Of a stretch of 44,874 bases of DNA, positions 19,520 to 28,231 are shown piece by piece. The stretch comes from a virus: positions 1 to 44,874 of the IMG/VR virus record IMGVR_UViG_3300033553_000049; one strand, given 5' to 3'. The notes under the pieces are model-generated. The model was not told where the DNA came from. It worked only from the letters and a program-made list of their open reading frames with translations, and did not search any database. A program made the position numbers and the translations under genes. Each line of letters opens with the position of its first letter. Position 1 is the first letter of the stretch.

Positions 19520-19936
19520 TTATAATATTGTTGTGACGATAATAGCGGGGATAATTAAACAAGCAGCAGTGGTCCCGCCAAGCCAATACTCACCGATGTT
19601 AGTCCAATCTTCACGGCCTCTTTCTGCCGCCCACACATAGCCATCACCGCAAGCGTAATACCGCTTAAGCGCAGGTGAAGGGTCTTCCATAGTGCCGAAC
19701 TGATGATTAACATTCAGCCACACGAAGCCGACCAACAAGCCGACTACAATCCCGATCTCAATGTGAGGGTAGAACATAATCGCCACGACAATGGCCTGAG
19801 CTACCTTAATAACAGGCTTAAGCAGAACTTCCCGTAGGCTATGCGTGCCAAGATACCGCCCTTGCAGACGACGAAGATAAGCCAGTGCAGGGATGGCTAC
19901 GACACAGGCTGCAAGTTGGATGTAAAGGTCGATCAT
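19520..19936 (-). CDS. Hypothetical membrane protein between fibre and holins
   Basis: Start at 19936, giving an ATGA overlap with the fibre stop; the longer frame reaches back into the fibre gene. The 138-aa product has an N-terminal segment MIDLYIQLAACVVAIPALAY, a second near residues 40-75 (IVVAIMFYPHIEIGIVVGLL), and a C-terminal hydrophobic end (TAACLIIPAIIVTTIL). The middle carries a soluble Trp/Tyr-rich stretch. It could be a spanin-like or superinfection-exclusion protein or part of lysis; no family is recognised. No lipobox is seen. Confidence 0.5.
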   Translation of the reverse strand: MIDLYIQLAACVVAIPALAYLRRLQGRYLGTHSLREVLLKPVIKVAQAIVVAIMFYPHIEIGIVVGLLVGFVWLNVNHQFGTMEDPSPALKRYYACGDGYVWAAERGREDWTNIGEYWLGGTTAACLIIPAIIVTTIL

Positions 19937-22041
19937 CGTGCAGGGTTCTCCGTTGGGCCTTGACTGTTTCCAACTTGTATGTTCATAAACACACTTCCGC
20001 TGGCGTTTATACTTACACCAGTTGTGCGAATTTTTCTCCCGCCTGATGTCCAATCCCATGCAGCAGTAGTACCACCAGCGTTGTCGTAATTCCAAATCAA
20101 ATACTGGTCTGCCGGGTTATCTGCGTCTAAAGCCGCAGAGTGAATAGTGTAGTAATTTGCTGTGCCAGTGATGATCTTACAAATGTCTAGGACAGGTGAT
20201 ATTCCAACATTTGTGTACGGCCCGTCGGCGCTACCATTTCCAGTATGTTTTGATAATTTCACCACATCCGTTTCCGCAAGAACGAGAACGTCATATGTGT
20301 CTGTTGGGGCAGCACTCTCAATTAAGAAAGTGTTGACGCCAAACGTGTTCACTCTTGTTGAGGCCGCTTGTACAGCGGTGCTGGTTAAGTCCAACAAGTT
20401 ACCCGCCGTTAAATCAGGGTGCCACATATAGACAGCCCCACCCGCACGCGGAAATAGAAGCACGGCATATCGACTAGCGTTTAAGCTATGCGTGACGGTT
20501 GTGTTTCCGCCTCCACTGGTATGGGATATTGCAGCCGCGTAAGTCCCGTATGTTGCATTGATACGGAACGCTGCACCTAACCAATTGTTTGTCCCTGCCA
20601 TTGCCCGAAGTGTTTGGTAGGTGCTGCCATAGGCAATGGTATGTTCGTTGCTTGCGTCATAGCTAAATACCCAAGACCAGCTTTCAATGCCAGGGAAGTT
20701 CTTGCGGAATGTTACCGTGGGATCAGCACCCCAGCCTTGTGCAGAGATTGCAGCTGCAAGCGTTGCATCAACATTCGCTTCCGTGTCGAACACTTGAGCG
20801 TGAACGTCTTTCCAATTCTTGATCGTCGGCACTGGCAAGTTGTCTGTGGATATGGATTTGAAGCCTGTTGGTGGGGTGTAGGTGAAGTCTGCGTCTGCTG
20901 TAATTAAGTTAGCCGTCATAGAACCATTGCCCAATGCGGCAAAATAAGGACCGCTAGTTAGACCTGTATACGCTGTACCCTGTGATACGTTATTCTTAAA
21001 AAACTCTAACGTCCCGGCATCAGCGTCAAAAGCAACACCAATAATATCTGTATTTGTATATGTTGCCCCATACGCCGTGCTTACTCCACCAGTGTATTTA
21101 TTTCCGTTTGAAAAATAATAACCCCATCCGTGAGTGTCCCCCCCTATATATGAGTTTAACGTAACATAGGTTACTCCATCAGCTATACCTACCATAGATG
21201 ATACGGGGTTGTGGACTTCCCAGTACCACTTACCAGAACTCATCAATTGTGTGCATCTCACGGAACTAGCGGTTGCTGTGATAGAAACAGATTTGTTACC
21301 ATTAGACAGTGTAACATTGGCGCTTTTGTCTAAAGGATTAAGCGTTGCATAAACATTCGTAGGCGTGGACGTGACTTGCGTGATGGTGCCGTTCACGGTC
21401 CAGTTGTTGCCGTTGCCGCTTGCGTCCGTGCCGAGCGCCCCACTGTTGGAGAAGTCTAAATAAAAACCGTTCGTGCCGTATGTGCCCGCGTAGCGTTTGG
21501 CTTTCCAGTTACCTGTTGCTGCGTCTGTTTCACCGAAGTCAGCCGGAGTTAATTCTTGCCCATCTACAAACCTAACTTCTGCAACATAACCATTAAAATA
21601 ATAACTCGCGCTACTTGTGTAACGCATAAGCGTATGAACAACAGCGGTATTGATATTAGTTATGTTTGGCGCACCAGAGAGCGTTTGCAGTTCCCCGTCA
21701 ACGTAGAGTTTGTTCAACGTCCCGTTGCCCGTTAACAGTATGTGGCTCATAGCTGTAGGATCGCGGAACACGGCTGTTGTCGTCTTATGTGTGCCGTCAT
21801 TTACAGAAAGTTTTTCATCTGAATAAAACAGTAAGACGTTACCATCAATTGCGTTGCTGAATAAAAATTGCACAGCCGCCGGGATAGAACACTTTTGCAC
21901 CCATAATGAAAAAGACCACGTATCACCGCCTGCGCTACCAAACGTGCGCGACAGATACCCCGTACTGCCATTGAACAGGGCGGCGTTGGCGATGTTGTAG
22001 CCAGCTAGGTTCCCAAACACATGACTACCAAAGAACGGCAT
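19933..22041 (-). CDS. Tail fibre / receptor-binding protein with LamG-like domains
   Basis: A 702-aa protein. Residues about 1-200 (FNGSTGYLSRTFGSAGGDTW, SFSLWVQKCS, YVAEVRFVDGQELTPADFG) form a concanavalin/LamG-like carbohydrate-binding domain. A SPRY-like segment follows (GKWYWEVHNP, IIGVAFDADAGTLEFFKNN). A C-terminal region with DVLVLAETDVVKLSKHTGNGSADGP matches the DUF7483-type end seen in phage fibres. No pectate-lyase repeat or chaperone domain is visible. It probably mediates host surface recognition. The gene follows a DUF4376 protein and a second, repeat-bearing appendage protein. Confidence 0.75.
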   Translation of the reverse strand: MPFFGSHVFGNLAGYNIANAALFNGSTGYLSRTFGSAGGDTWSFSLWVQKCSIPAAVQFLFSNAIDGNVLLFYSDEKLSVNDGTHKTTTAVFRDPTAMSHILLTGNGTLNKLYVDGELQTLSGAPNITNINTAVVHTLMRYTSSASYYFNGYVAEVRFVDGQELTPADFGETDAATGNWKAKRYAGTYGTNGFYLDFSNSGALGTDASGNGNNWTVNGTITQVTSTPTNVYATLNPLDKSANVTLSNGNKSVSITATASSVRCTQLMSSGKWYWEVHNPVSSMVGIADGVTYVTLNSYIGGDTHGWGYYFSNGNKYTGGVSTAYGATYTNTDIIGVAFDADAGTLEFFKNNVSQGTAYTGLTSGPYFAALGNGSMTANLITADADFTYTPPTGFKSISTDNLPVPTIKNWKDVHAQVFDTEANVDATLAAAISAQGWGADPTVTFRKNFPGIESWSWVFSYDASNEHTIAYGSTYQTLRAMAGTNNWLGAAFRINATYGTYAAAISHTSGGGNTTVTHSLNASRYAVLLFPRAGGAVYMWHPDLTAGNLLDLTSTAVQAASTRVNTFGVNTFLIESAAPTDTYDVLVLAETDVVKLSKHTGNGSADGPYTNVGISPVLDICKIITGTANYYTIHSAALDADNPADQYLIWNYDNAGGTTAAWDWTSGGRKIRTTGVSINASGSVFMNIQVGNSQGPTENPAR

Positions 22042-22042
22042 G

Positions 22043-22630
22043 TTAGCTCACCACATAATCAATGATGGATTGGGCATCCGTAAGAGCCTCCACCGCAACA
22101 ATGTGCACGGCCTCGGCGTCGTAGGCTGCCTGCACATGGGTACGAACTGCGTCTGCGATTGCAATTATTTGCATTGCGGTCAACTGCACAAACCCTGCTT
22201 CCGTCTTCCAATTGACGGTGTAGGTGTTATCCTCTTTGGCGACCGTGCGTGCTGCAAGATACTTGTTCTGGCTGTCCCGATCCGTGGACACGGGCATGCC
22301 CCCGACAGTCACACCACCTACTTCAAGGTTATAGCGCCACGCTGCGATCTCGGCCAGCTTCTGAGCCTTCAACGGGGCAACGTCCCGCAACGTGCCGACA
22401 TAAGTGCAAACGACCTCGCCGTTGACGACCTCACGGGTCAGCGTCACGTTGTAGACACGTTCGTCGGGCTTGGCGTTGGCGTACCGCTCGTCCATCAGAC
22501 CATGCTCAGTACACCATGCTGGGTCTTTGAAGCACTGGGCCGGGTAAGTAGGTCCGTTAGGGTCTGGACGCCACTCACGCACAGGTATAGAGGTCAGCAC
22601 GCCGTTAACTAATTTCCATTTATGCGCCAT
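22043..22630 (-). CDS. DUF4376 fibre-associated protein
   Basis: The start at 22630 (MAHKWKLVNGVLTSIP) avoids a long overlap with the upstream gene; the frame is open to 22780 but only as antisense-like sequence. The 195-aa product has an N-terminal segment with REWRPDPNGPTYPAQ and a C-terminal DUF4376 domain: KLAEIAAWRYNLEVGGVTV, STDRDSQNKYLAA, and the end MQIIAIADAVRTHVQAAYDA. DUF4376 occurs at fibre ends and in fibre-assembly partners. It probably caps or helps fold the fibre encoded next to it, 1 bp away. Confidence 0.7.
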   Translation of the reverse strand: MAHKWKLVNGVLTSIPVREWRPDPNGPTYPAQCFKDPAWCTEHGLMDERYANAKPDERVYNVTLTREVVNGEVVCTYVGTLRDVAPLKAQKLAEIAAWRYNLEVGGVTVGGMPVSTDRDSQNKYLAARTVAKEDNTYTVNWKTEAGFVQLTAMQIIAIADAVRTHVQAAYDAEAVHIVAVEALTDAQSIIDYVVS

Positions 22631-22631
22631 G

Positions 22632-24053
22632 TTACACCACCGTGGAGAATGAGAGTTCAACCGTGTCCGTGCCACCACCGTCGACGCGCACGTTATAGCT
22701 GATCGTGTGCCGACCAGTCGTGGAAATTGCTGTAGCCATCCCGTCAGGGGCGAGGCATTCGGCGCCGAGCGCAATCGCATAGTTCGTGGTGTTGTTCAAG
22801 TAAATGATACCTCCGAGACCCGCGAGCTCACCCGTAAAATCTAAAGTGTCGGCCCCAGAGGGAGTGTAAATAAAGTCTTGGGTCGTTCCGATAGCGAGCG
22901 TCCCGTCGGTGACTGTTGCCATACCCTTCCGTTGTGGGGCGCCCCATGTATTCACAGTGCTGAGCTTAGGGATCACCGCGCCAGTGGTGCCAATAGCAAC
23001 ACCGTTCTTGAGGACCTTCCCAGTTGTGCCATCAAACAGCGCTACGGCGTCGGCGGTGGCTGATGCCGGGCCTACAACGTCTCCAACACCATCGACCCCA
23101 TGAGGGGATACAGTGACCAGCACAATATCAGCCGCCGAGAATGTCCCGTTAGAGGCCACATGCGTAAGAGCTACTTCGGTCCATCCAGCATTATCGGTAA
23201 GCGACGCGATGGTATAAATGCCAAATACGGCACTGTTCCCCGCCTTACGCAAAACAAGCGTCCCGTGACTTCCGGCGTTGCCCGTATTATCCCAAGTCGT
23301 AACCCAAGCCGACACGTCAACCGCATCTGAATTTGCATCATCAACCGCGATTGAGGTGACGCTGGATAGGGTTGCGTTGTTTAACCTTACCTCGCCAGCG
23401 CCGGGGTCCGCCATTGTTGTAGACGCATCAAACGCCCAACCAGACACTTGTGCTGCCACAGATTGAACGTCAGCGCTTATCCCTGATACGGTCGTTACAT
23501 TTGCGCTTATTCCGGCGACAGTCGTGACGTTCGCGCTTACCCCGGCGACAGTCGTTACATTTGCACTTATCCCGGCAACGGTTCCGATTGTATTGGCACC
23601 CGTGAGATCATCAGCAACAGTCGTTACGTCTGCGCTAATCCCGGCCACGGTATCAAGGTCTACTGCAATAGCGGTATCAATAATCGTGGTTAATGCAAAT
23701 GCAAGGCTCGTCGTTCCGATTGTGATATCGTTCGCCGTTGTAATGTGCGCTTCCATACCAGTGTATGTTGATCCGGCATTGATTAGAACGCGGGTTCCTT
23801 GCACAACATCCCCGGACCCGTTAAAATCCTTTGCGCGGGACCATGCCGTGGATGCCACGTTATAAATGCCGTTTTCGCTGCCCGTGGTTTGGTTTTTAAC
23901 CAAGACACGATCATCGGCGACTACAGTGACGCCATCAATCGTTTGGAGGCCTGATAGCGTGATATTGGCGGTCGTTGCCACACGAACGGGCGCTTTTATC
24001 GCAACCGAAGTTGTGATGCCATTAATGCGATCTGCGTAAGTTGATCCGGTCAT
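22632..24053 (-). CDS. Tail appendage / fibre-shaft protein with decapeptide repeats
   Basis: A 473-aa structural protein. The N-terminus (KAPVRVATTANITLSGLQTI, then DGVTVVADDRVLVKNQ) is a common phage appendage module of beta strands. Residues about 140-205 contain a 10-residue repeat, TVAGISANVT, about five copies with Ile/Val exchange, likely forming a trimeric shaft. The C-terminal half includes ATVTDGTLAIGTTQDFIYTPSG and LGGIIYLNNTTNYA, resembling a head domain at the tip. It likely attaches the distal fibre or forms a spike. The repeat is encoded by 30-bp DNA units at roughly 23440-23610. Confidence 0.65.
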   Translation of the reverse strand: MTGSTYADRINGITTSVAIKAPVRVATTANITLSGLQTIDGVTVVADDRVLVKNQTTGSENGIYNVASTAWSRAKDFNGSGDVVQGTRVLINAGSTYTGMEAHITTANDITIGTTSLAFALTTIIDTAIAVDLDTVAGISADVTTVADDLTGANTIGTVAGISANVTTVAGVSANVTTVAGISANVTTVSGISADVQSVAAQVSGWAFDASTTMADPGAGEVRLNNATLSSVTSIAVDDANSDAVDVSAWVTTWDNTGNAGSHGTLVLRKAGNSAVFGIYTIASLTDNAGWTEVALTHVASNGTFSAADIVLVTVSPHGVDGVGDVVGPASATADAVALFDGTTGKVLKNGVAIGTTGAVIPKLSTVNTWGAPQRKGMATVTDGTLAIGTTQDFIYTPSGADTLDFTGELAGLGGIIYLNNTTNYAIALGAECLAPDGMATAISTTGRHTISYNVRVDGGGTDTVELSFSTVV

Positions 24054-24054
24054 T

Positions 24055-26574
24055 TTACCTCACACCCTCAAAGAGCCTGTTTCCACCGCCGCGCGGCATT
24101 GTTGACGACGGCGGGATATAGAATGTTTGATCGTTATCACGCTTAATTCTGCTTTCCATACGCTTCAAATATCCGGGGTTCATTATCTCTTGAAGTTGAT
24201 AGAAAATCAGGTAATCAAGACCCGCCTTAGTATAAAAGAGATTCGCGCCGGGAACCATTGATTTCGCTGACCAAGCTAACTTTGCAGCAGCGTCTAATGG
24301 TTCACCTTCGCGGGCAGTTGCAAACGCCCTCAAAATGTCGCTGGTCTTACCAATACCCGGACCCATGAGCGTTTCTAAACCACCCCCACCGAAGCGGTTA
24401 TATTGCCCCATGAGAAAGTCGCCATAGATACCTAACCCGCCGCCTTGAACCGCCGCAGCGCCAATAGTTGCCCAATTGGCCGCGCCGTCCTCAGTAGTAA
24501 GGGGTCGTGGCTCTTTCCCCGCAGCAAGCTGTTTTGCAGAGTTGGCAATATAACCGAGCGCGGTAGTCGCCAATATCATATGGACCATGCCCGGAACACC
24601 TCCGCGATACAGTTCACGCGCAACGTGTTTTCTAATATACGTGATCGGGAACATCTTGAACTGCATTATAAAGCGCACAGCCTCGCCCAATAGCGTTCCG
24701 GGTTGCGTTCCCCAAGTCACAATCGCACGTTCACCAGCACCGCCAAAGGTATTAACGGCTTGCAGTTCCTCGGAAAAGAACATCCTCAGATTTAGCTTTA
24801 AATCTTCACGCGCACGCGCAATAGACGTGGCACTGTCACCCTTGCCTAAGGTCTTGATAATATCATCCGAAAGGTCATCAACAGAATCCGGCATCATGTA
24901 GGCTCTATCGCCATCGACGCGCATATCGGTTTGGCGCAAGGCGTTCCACTGGGCATCACCAATGTCATAGCGTTTCAATGTGTTTTGCAGCAGCCCATCG
25001 AGTTGAGAAAACGGCTTATCGGCATTCCGTGCCAGATTGTGCGACATCATCAATCCCGCCCCGGTGGACTTGCTATCAGCCCACCACGACATGAAGTTGA
25101 TCTTGAAAAAGAAGTTCTGCATTTTGGCGACTTTGCCGGGAAGCGTATCGGTTGCGCTATGGATAGAGGCAATATCCCCCAGCATACCATGCATGCCCGC
25201 GCCCAAAAGGTCCGCAATCTCTCGCTTTTCACCACTGGAACGGCCTTTGATTAAATCACCAAAAGCGTTACCGTAGCCCTCGAAATAACCAATGCCATGA
25301 TGCCTGAGAACCGCAACCTTCAACGCATTGTCGGGGATAGACGAAAGCACCACACCGCCCAAAGACGACATATTGATTAGCGCCCGCGATACCGCGCCGA
25401 ACTTTGCCCAATTCGGGTTCCCGGGTATTCTTGCCTCACCCGTCAATTGCTCAAATTGAGCCTTAATCATGCGGCCCTTAAGCGCATCTGCCCCTGCCAT
25501 ATCGCCACGGTCCCGCGCACGTTCCCGCAACATATCCAAATCAGCATCGAACGCCGCTTGGGGATTTGTCCCCCATGCCTCCATAAGTGCGGAATTATCG
25601 GCAGCGCTATTCAGCCCATGAATGACGCTATCCACAATCCCACCCATGCCAAATTCTTTATTATATTCGTACCAATCTTTAGCAGACTTGAAGTGCAACA
25701 CGCGATTTTGAGATAGCTTCTTAGCCCGGTTCGACGGCCCCTTAAACCCTCCAAGCCAGCTATCGGCCCCCTTGGTTTTGTAATACACACCGGATGCCAA
25801 CTCAGAGCCGATACGGCGCAAGAAAGCATCGGGCTCATCGACACCATCAAAAGTCTTGGGGTCTAGTTTATCCTTGATCTTCGTTGCCCATGCGTCAATT
25901 CCCGCCTTGCGGATACGCAACATATCATGGCTTTGGCGCACGATATAACCTGGCGCACGGCCTATCCATGCCCCGGCGTTGTTCTGCATGGTGCGTGCCG
26001 CCTCTTGGTATTTGACGAAAATCCGCGCCGCGTCTTGGGCTTCTTTGCGCCCCGTCAATACAGGCGATTTCCCGGCGACTTCGGCCTCAGTAATCAGCCA
26101 CATATTATCAGCAATTTCGCGCTCAAACGGCTCGTTTTTCTTGCCCAAAATATCGAACAGATTAGCCGCCCTCAATTCCGCCGCCATCGGGCCAAGCAGT
26201 TCAGACCGCCGTGCAACCTGAGCAGCATTAACGGATTTGCCCAAGCCTTCGCCAACCTTTTCAGAGCCGACGTTAAACGCCTTAATTGCCTCGGCTTCAC
26301 GCCCAACAAACCGGGAATAGATATCTAAACGCTTCCGTTTTGCAATGACGTTTTTGAGCCTTGACCGTTTTTCGATCATCGCCGCGAACTTTTCCTCATC
26401 GGCTATGTTTTTGGCAATCTCAGCTAGTGCAAGCGCGTCATTCTCCAATGGGTTTACGGCCTTACGCTTTGCCAGCCGCTTGTCGATTTCGGAAACAATC
26501 GCCTCAATTTCATCGTCGGGAAACTCTTTGCCGACCGCTTCACGAATGGAGTTGATGCAATCTTGATATGCCAT
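24055..26574 (-). CDS. Internal virion (ejection) protein, large C-terminal type
   Basis: Start at 26574 (MAYQDCINSIREAVG), one base after the preceding stop; the product is 839 aa. It has an N-terminal helical region with KRKAVNPLENDALAL. A conserved C-terminal part carries TWGTQPGTLLGEAVRFIMQFKM-type sequence, LATTALGYIANSAKQLAAGK, GGGLGIYGDFLMG and a final FYIPPSSTMPRGGG. These are features I associate with podovirus internal core proteins analogous to T7 gp16, which are expelled into the cell and help form the DNA channel. No transglycosylase motif is evident. The hydrophobic C-terminal helices support membrane insertion. Confidence 0.65.
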   Translation of the reverse strand: MAYQDCINSIREAVGKEFPDDEIEAIVSEIDKRLAKRKAVNPLENDALALAEIAKNIADEEKFAAMIEKRSRLKNVIAKRKRLDIYSRFVGREAEAIKAFNVGSEKVGEGLGKSVNAAQVARRSELLGPMAAELRAANLFDILGKKNEPFEREIADNMWLITEAEVAGKSPVLTGRKEAQDAARIFVKYQEAARTMQNNAGAWIGRAPGYIVRQSHDMLRIRKAGIDAWATKIKDKLDPKTFDGVDEPDAFLRRIGSELASGVYYKTKGADSWLGGFKGPSNRAKKLSQNRVLHFKSAKDWYEYNKEFGMGGIVDSVIHGLNSAADNSALMEAWGTNPQAAFDADLDMLRERARDRGDMAGADALKGRMIKAQFEQLTGEARIPGNPNWAKFGAVSRALINMSSLGGVVLSSIPDNALKVAVLRHHGIGYFEGYGNAFGDLIKGRSSGEKREIADLLGAGMHGMLGDIASIHSATDTLPGKVAKMQNFFFKINFMSWWADSKSTGAGLMMSHNLARNADKPFSQLDGLLQNTLKRYDIGDAQWNALRQTDMRVDGDRAYMMPDSVDDLSDDIIKTLGKGDSATSIARAREDLKLNLRMFFSEELQAVNTFGGAGERAIVTWGTQPGTLLGEAVRFIMQFKMFPITYIRKHVARELYRGGVPGMVHMILATTALGYIANSAKQLAAGKEPRPLTTEDGAANWATIGAAAVQGGGLGIYGDFLMGQYNRFGGGGLETLMGPGIGKTSDILRAFATAREGEPLDAAAKLAWSAKSMVPGANLFYTKAGLDYLIFYQLQEIMNPGYLKRMESRIKRDNDQTFYIPPSSTMPRGGGNRLFEGVR

Positions 26575-26575
26575 G

Positions 26576-28231
26576 TTACGCCTTCCCCACACGGCACCGC
26601 GCCACGGCTTGCGCCGCTACTGCGAATTGGTCCGCAAAATTGCCCATGTCATCAGCTTCCTTAATAAATGCCGCCTCGCCTTCGTCCAAAGCCCCTACAA
26701 GAGCCTCAAAATCTGCGATCTCACTTTGCACCCTTGCCGCGTCTAAATCAACACTTGGCGCACGCGAAAGCATCTCGTCAATAGCCCTAACTTCCGGCGC
26801 TTCCCATGATTTAATTCCGGGCGCGTAGGCTTCTGAAAATTGCTTGTTAATCATAGCAACGGCGTCTTGTCGCTCTACCGCCGCGTTGGCAAGCGGAATG
26901 AACGGCGACACTGGCTCAACGCGCCCCGCAACCGCCGAAACTGGGGGGGCGTCTTGGAACTTAACAAGGTCAGGGCTTGCCTTGAATGCCGAAAGTTCTT
27001 TTTCGTTTAGGTTACGATCCGTTACGGTGAATTTTCTCTTGCCGTTTGCATCCTTAAACGGAACAGGGGAGCCAACATCGCCCGCAACACTGGCGATATA
27101 CTTTTGCGCTTGGCGCTCTGTGTTGAACGAACGGACGGAACCATCCGGCATACGAAGCGGTTGAACATCAACATTACGAACAATAGAAAAACCGCCATCT
27201 ATAGGAACGATATTAACGTCCCCACGGATTGATCCAGCTTCTTTTTGCGCCGCCCGCTCAGTGGCAAAAACGCGGACATCCCCGGCAGACGTTGGGATAG
27301 CAATTTGCGTCATTGATACTGTTGGCGCTTCCAATGTACGCGGGGGCGCGACGTCGCCAATCTGACCTAGCGTGCCATCAATCGTTCTCGCCATTGCAGG
27401 AGCATCAACCACGCCCGGAACAACATCGCCAGATTGCCTTAACACGCCTTCAATGCCAGTGCTTTCTGCCAAAGACGCACGCAATTGAGCCTCAACCGAT
27501 ACGGGCCTATCTTCAACAATGGACGCCACACTTTCACGCAATAAAGGCTCGTCCAGCTTTTTCGCTCGGATTGCATCACCTAAAGCGCCCAAGCCGGAAT
27601 GAAGCCCGCCGCCGAGTACCGTGCCAAAGGCAAGGTTTAACAGGCTATCGGTAGCAGTGTAATCGGCTTGGCGTTGTGTGGCAGCAGCATAGACAAACGG
27701 CTCCACTAAAGCCGCACCGACAAGACCCTCAGCAGCGCCTACCGCCGTCCTGATACCCGCACGGCCAGCCGCGCCGCCCGCCTTTTCCAGCATCACCGCA
27801 TAACGGGCAGGGCCAACAACGGGGATAAATGCAGACGCGATATTCAAGGGGTCAACCATCGAAACGGCCAAGCCGACGCCGAATTGAGCCGCGCTTAGAA
27901 GCCCGCCGCCCTGCGACCTCTGGAAAATATCGCGCCGGGCCAATTCTTCACGCTTAGATTTATTGTAATCCCGCGCATCGGTTTCTTGAACCGGGGCGTC
28001 AAACTGCAATTCTTTGTCGATACCGTACCGGGCGTTAGCTTCCTCGGGCGAAATGATCTTATCGGCTTCCCATGTTGGCAGCATTTGCCACAGCGACGGG
28101 ATAGGGTTTGTTGCCCATGCTTCCTCTGCCGTAGCGCCCAGCACATCGCCAAAAGATGATGGATACGCAAAACGGCCCAAAGCCCTAAGAGCCTTATTTT
28201 CCTCGATAGGATATGCCGGGAGGGTCTGCAT
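26576..28231 (-). CDS. Internal virion protein (551 aa)
   Basis: An Ala/Gly-rich protein starting MQTLPAYPIEENKALRALG. The N-terminal 100 residues carry SLWQMLPTWEADKIISPEEAN. A hydrophobic helical region spans about 110-210 (GLAVSMVDPLNIASAFIPVVG, GTVLGGGLHSGLGALGDAIR). The C-terminal half is Gln/Ala-rich with two similar segments (FATERAAQKEAGSIRGDVN and FNTERQAQKYIASVAGDV) that look like a short internal duplication. Its place between the other two ejection proteins suggests an analogue of T7 gp15. It overlaps the next upstream gene's end at one base (TAATG). Confidence 0.55.
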   Translation of the reverse strand: MQTLPAYPIEENKALRALGRFAYPSSFGDVLGATAEEAWATNPIPSLWQMLPTWEADKIISPEEANARYGIDKELQFDAPVQETDARDYNKSKREELARRDIFQRSQGGGLLSAAQFGVGLAVSMVDPLNIASAFIPVVGPARYAVMLEKAGGAAGRAGIRTAVGAAEGLVGAALVEPFVYAAATQRQADYTATDSLLNLAFGTVLGGGLHSGLGALGDAIRAKKLDEPLLRESVASIVEDRPVSVEAQLRASLAESTGIEGVLRQSGDVVPGVVDAPAMARTIDGTLGQIGDVAPPRTLEAPTVSMTQIAIPTSAGDVRVFATERAAQKEAGSIRGDVNIVPIDGGFSIVRNVDVQPLRMPDGSVRSFNTERQAQKYIASVAGDVGSPVPFKDANGKRKFTVTDRNLNEKELSAFKASPDLVKFQDAPPVSAVAGRVEPVSPFIPLANAAVERQDAVAMINKQFSEAYAPGIKSWEAPEVRAIDEMLSRAPSVDLDAARVQSEIADFEALVGALDEGEAAFIKEADDMGNFADQFAVAAQAVARCRVGKA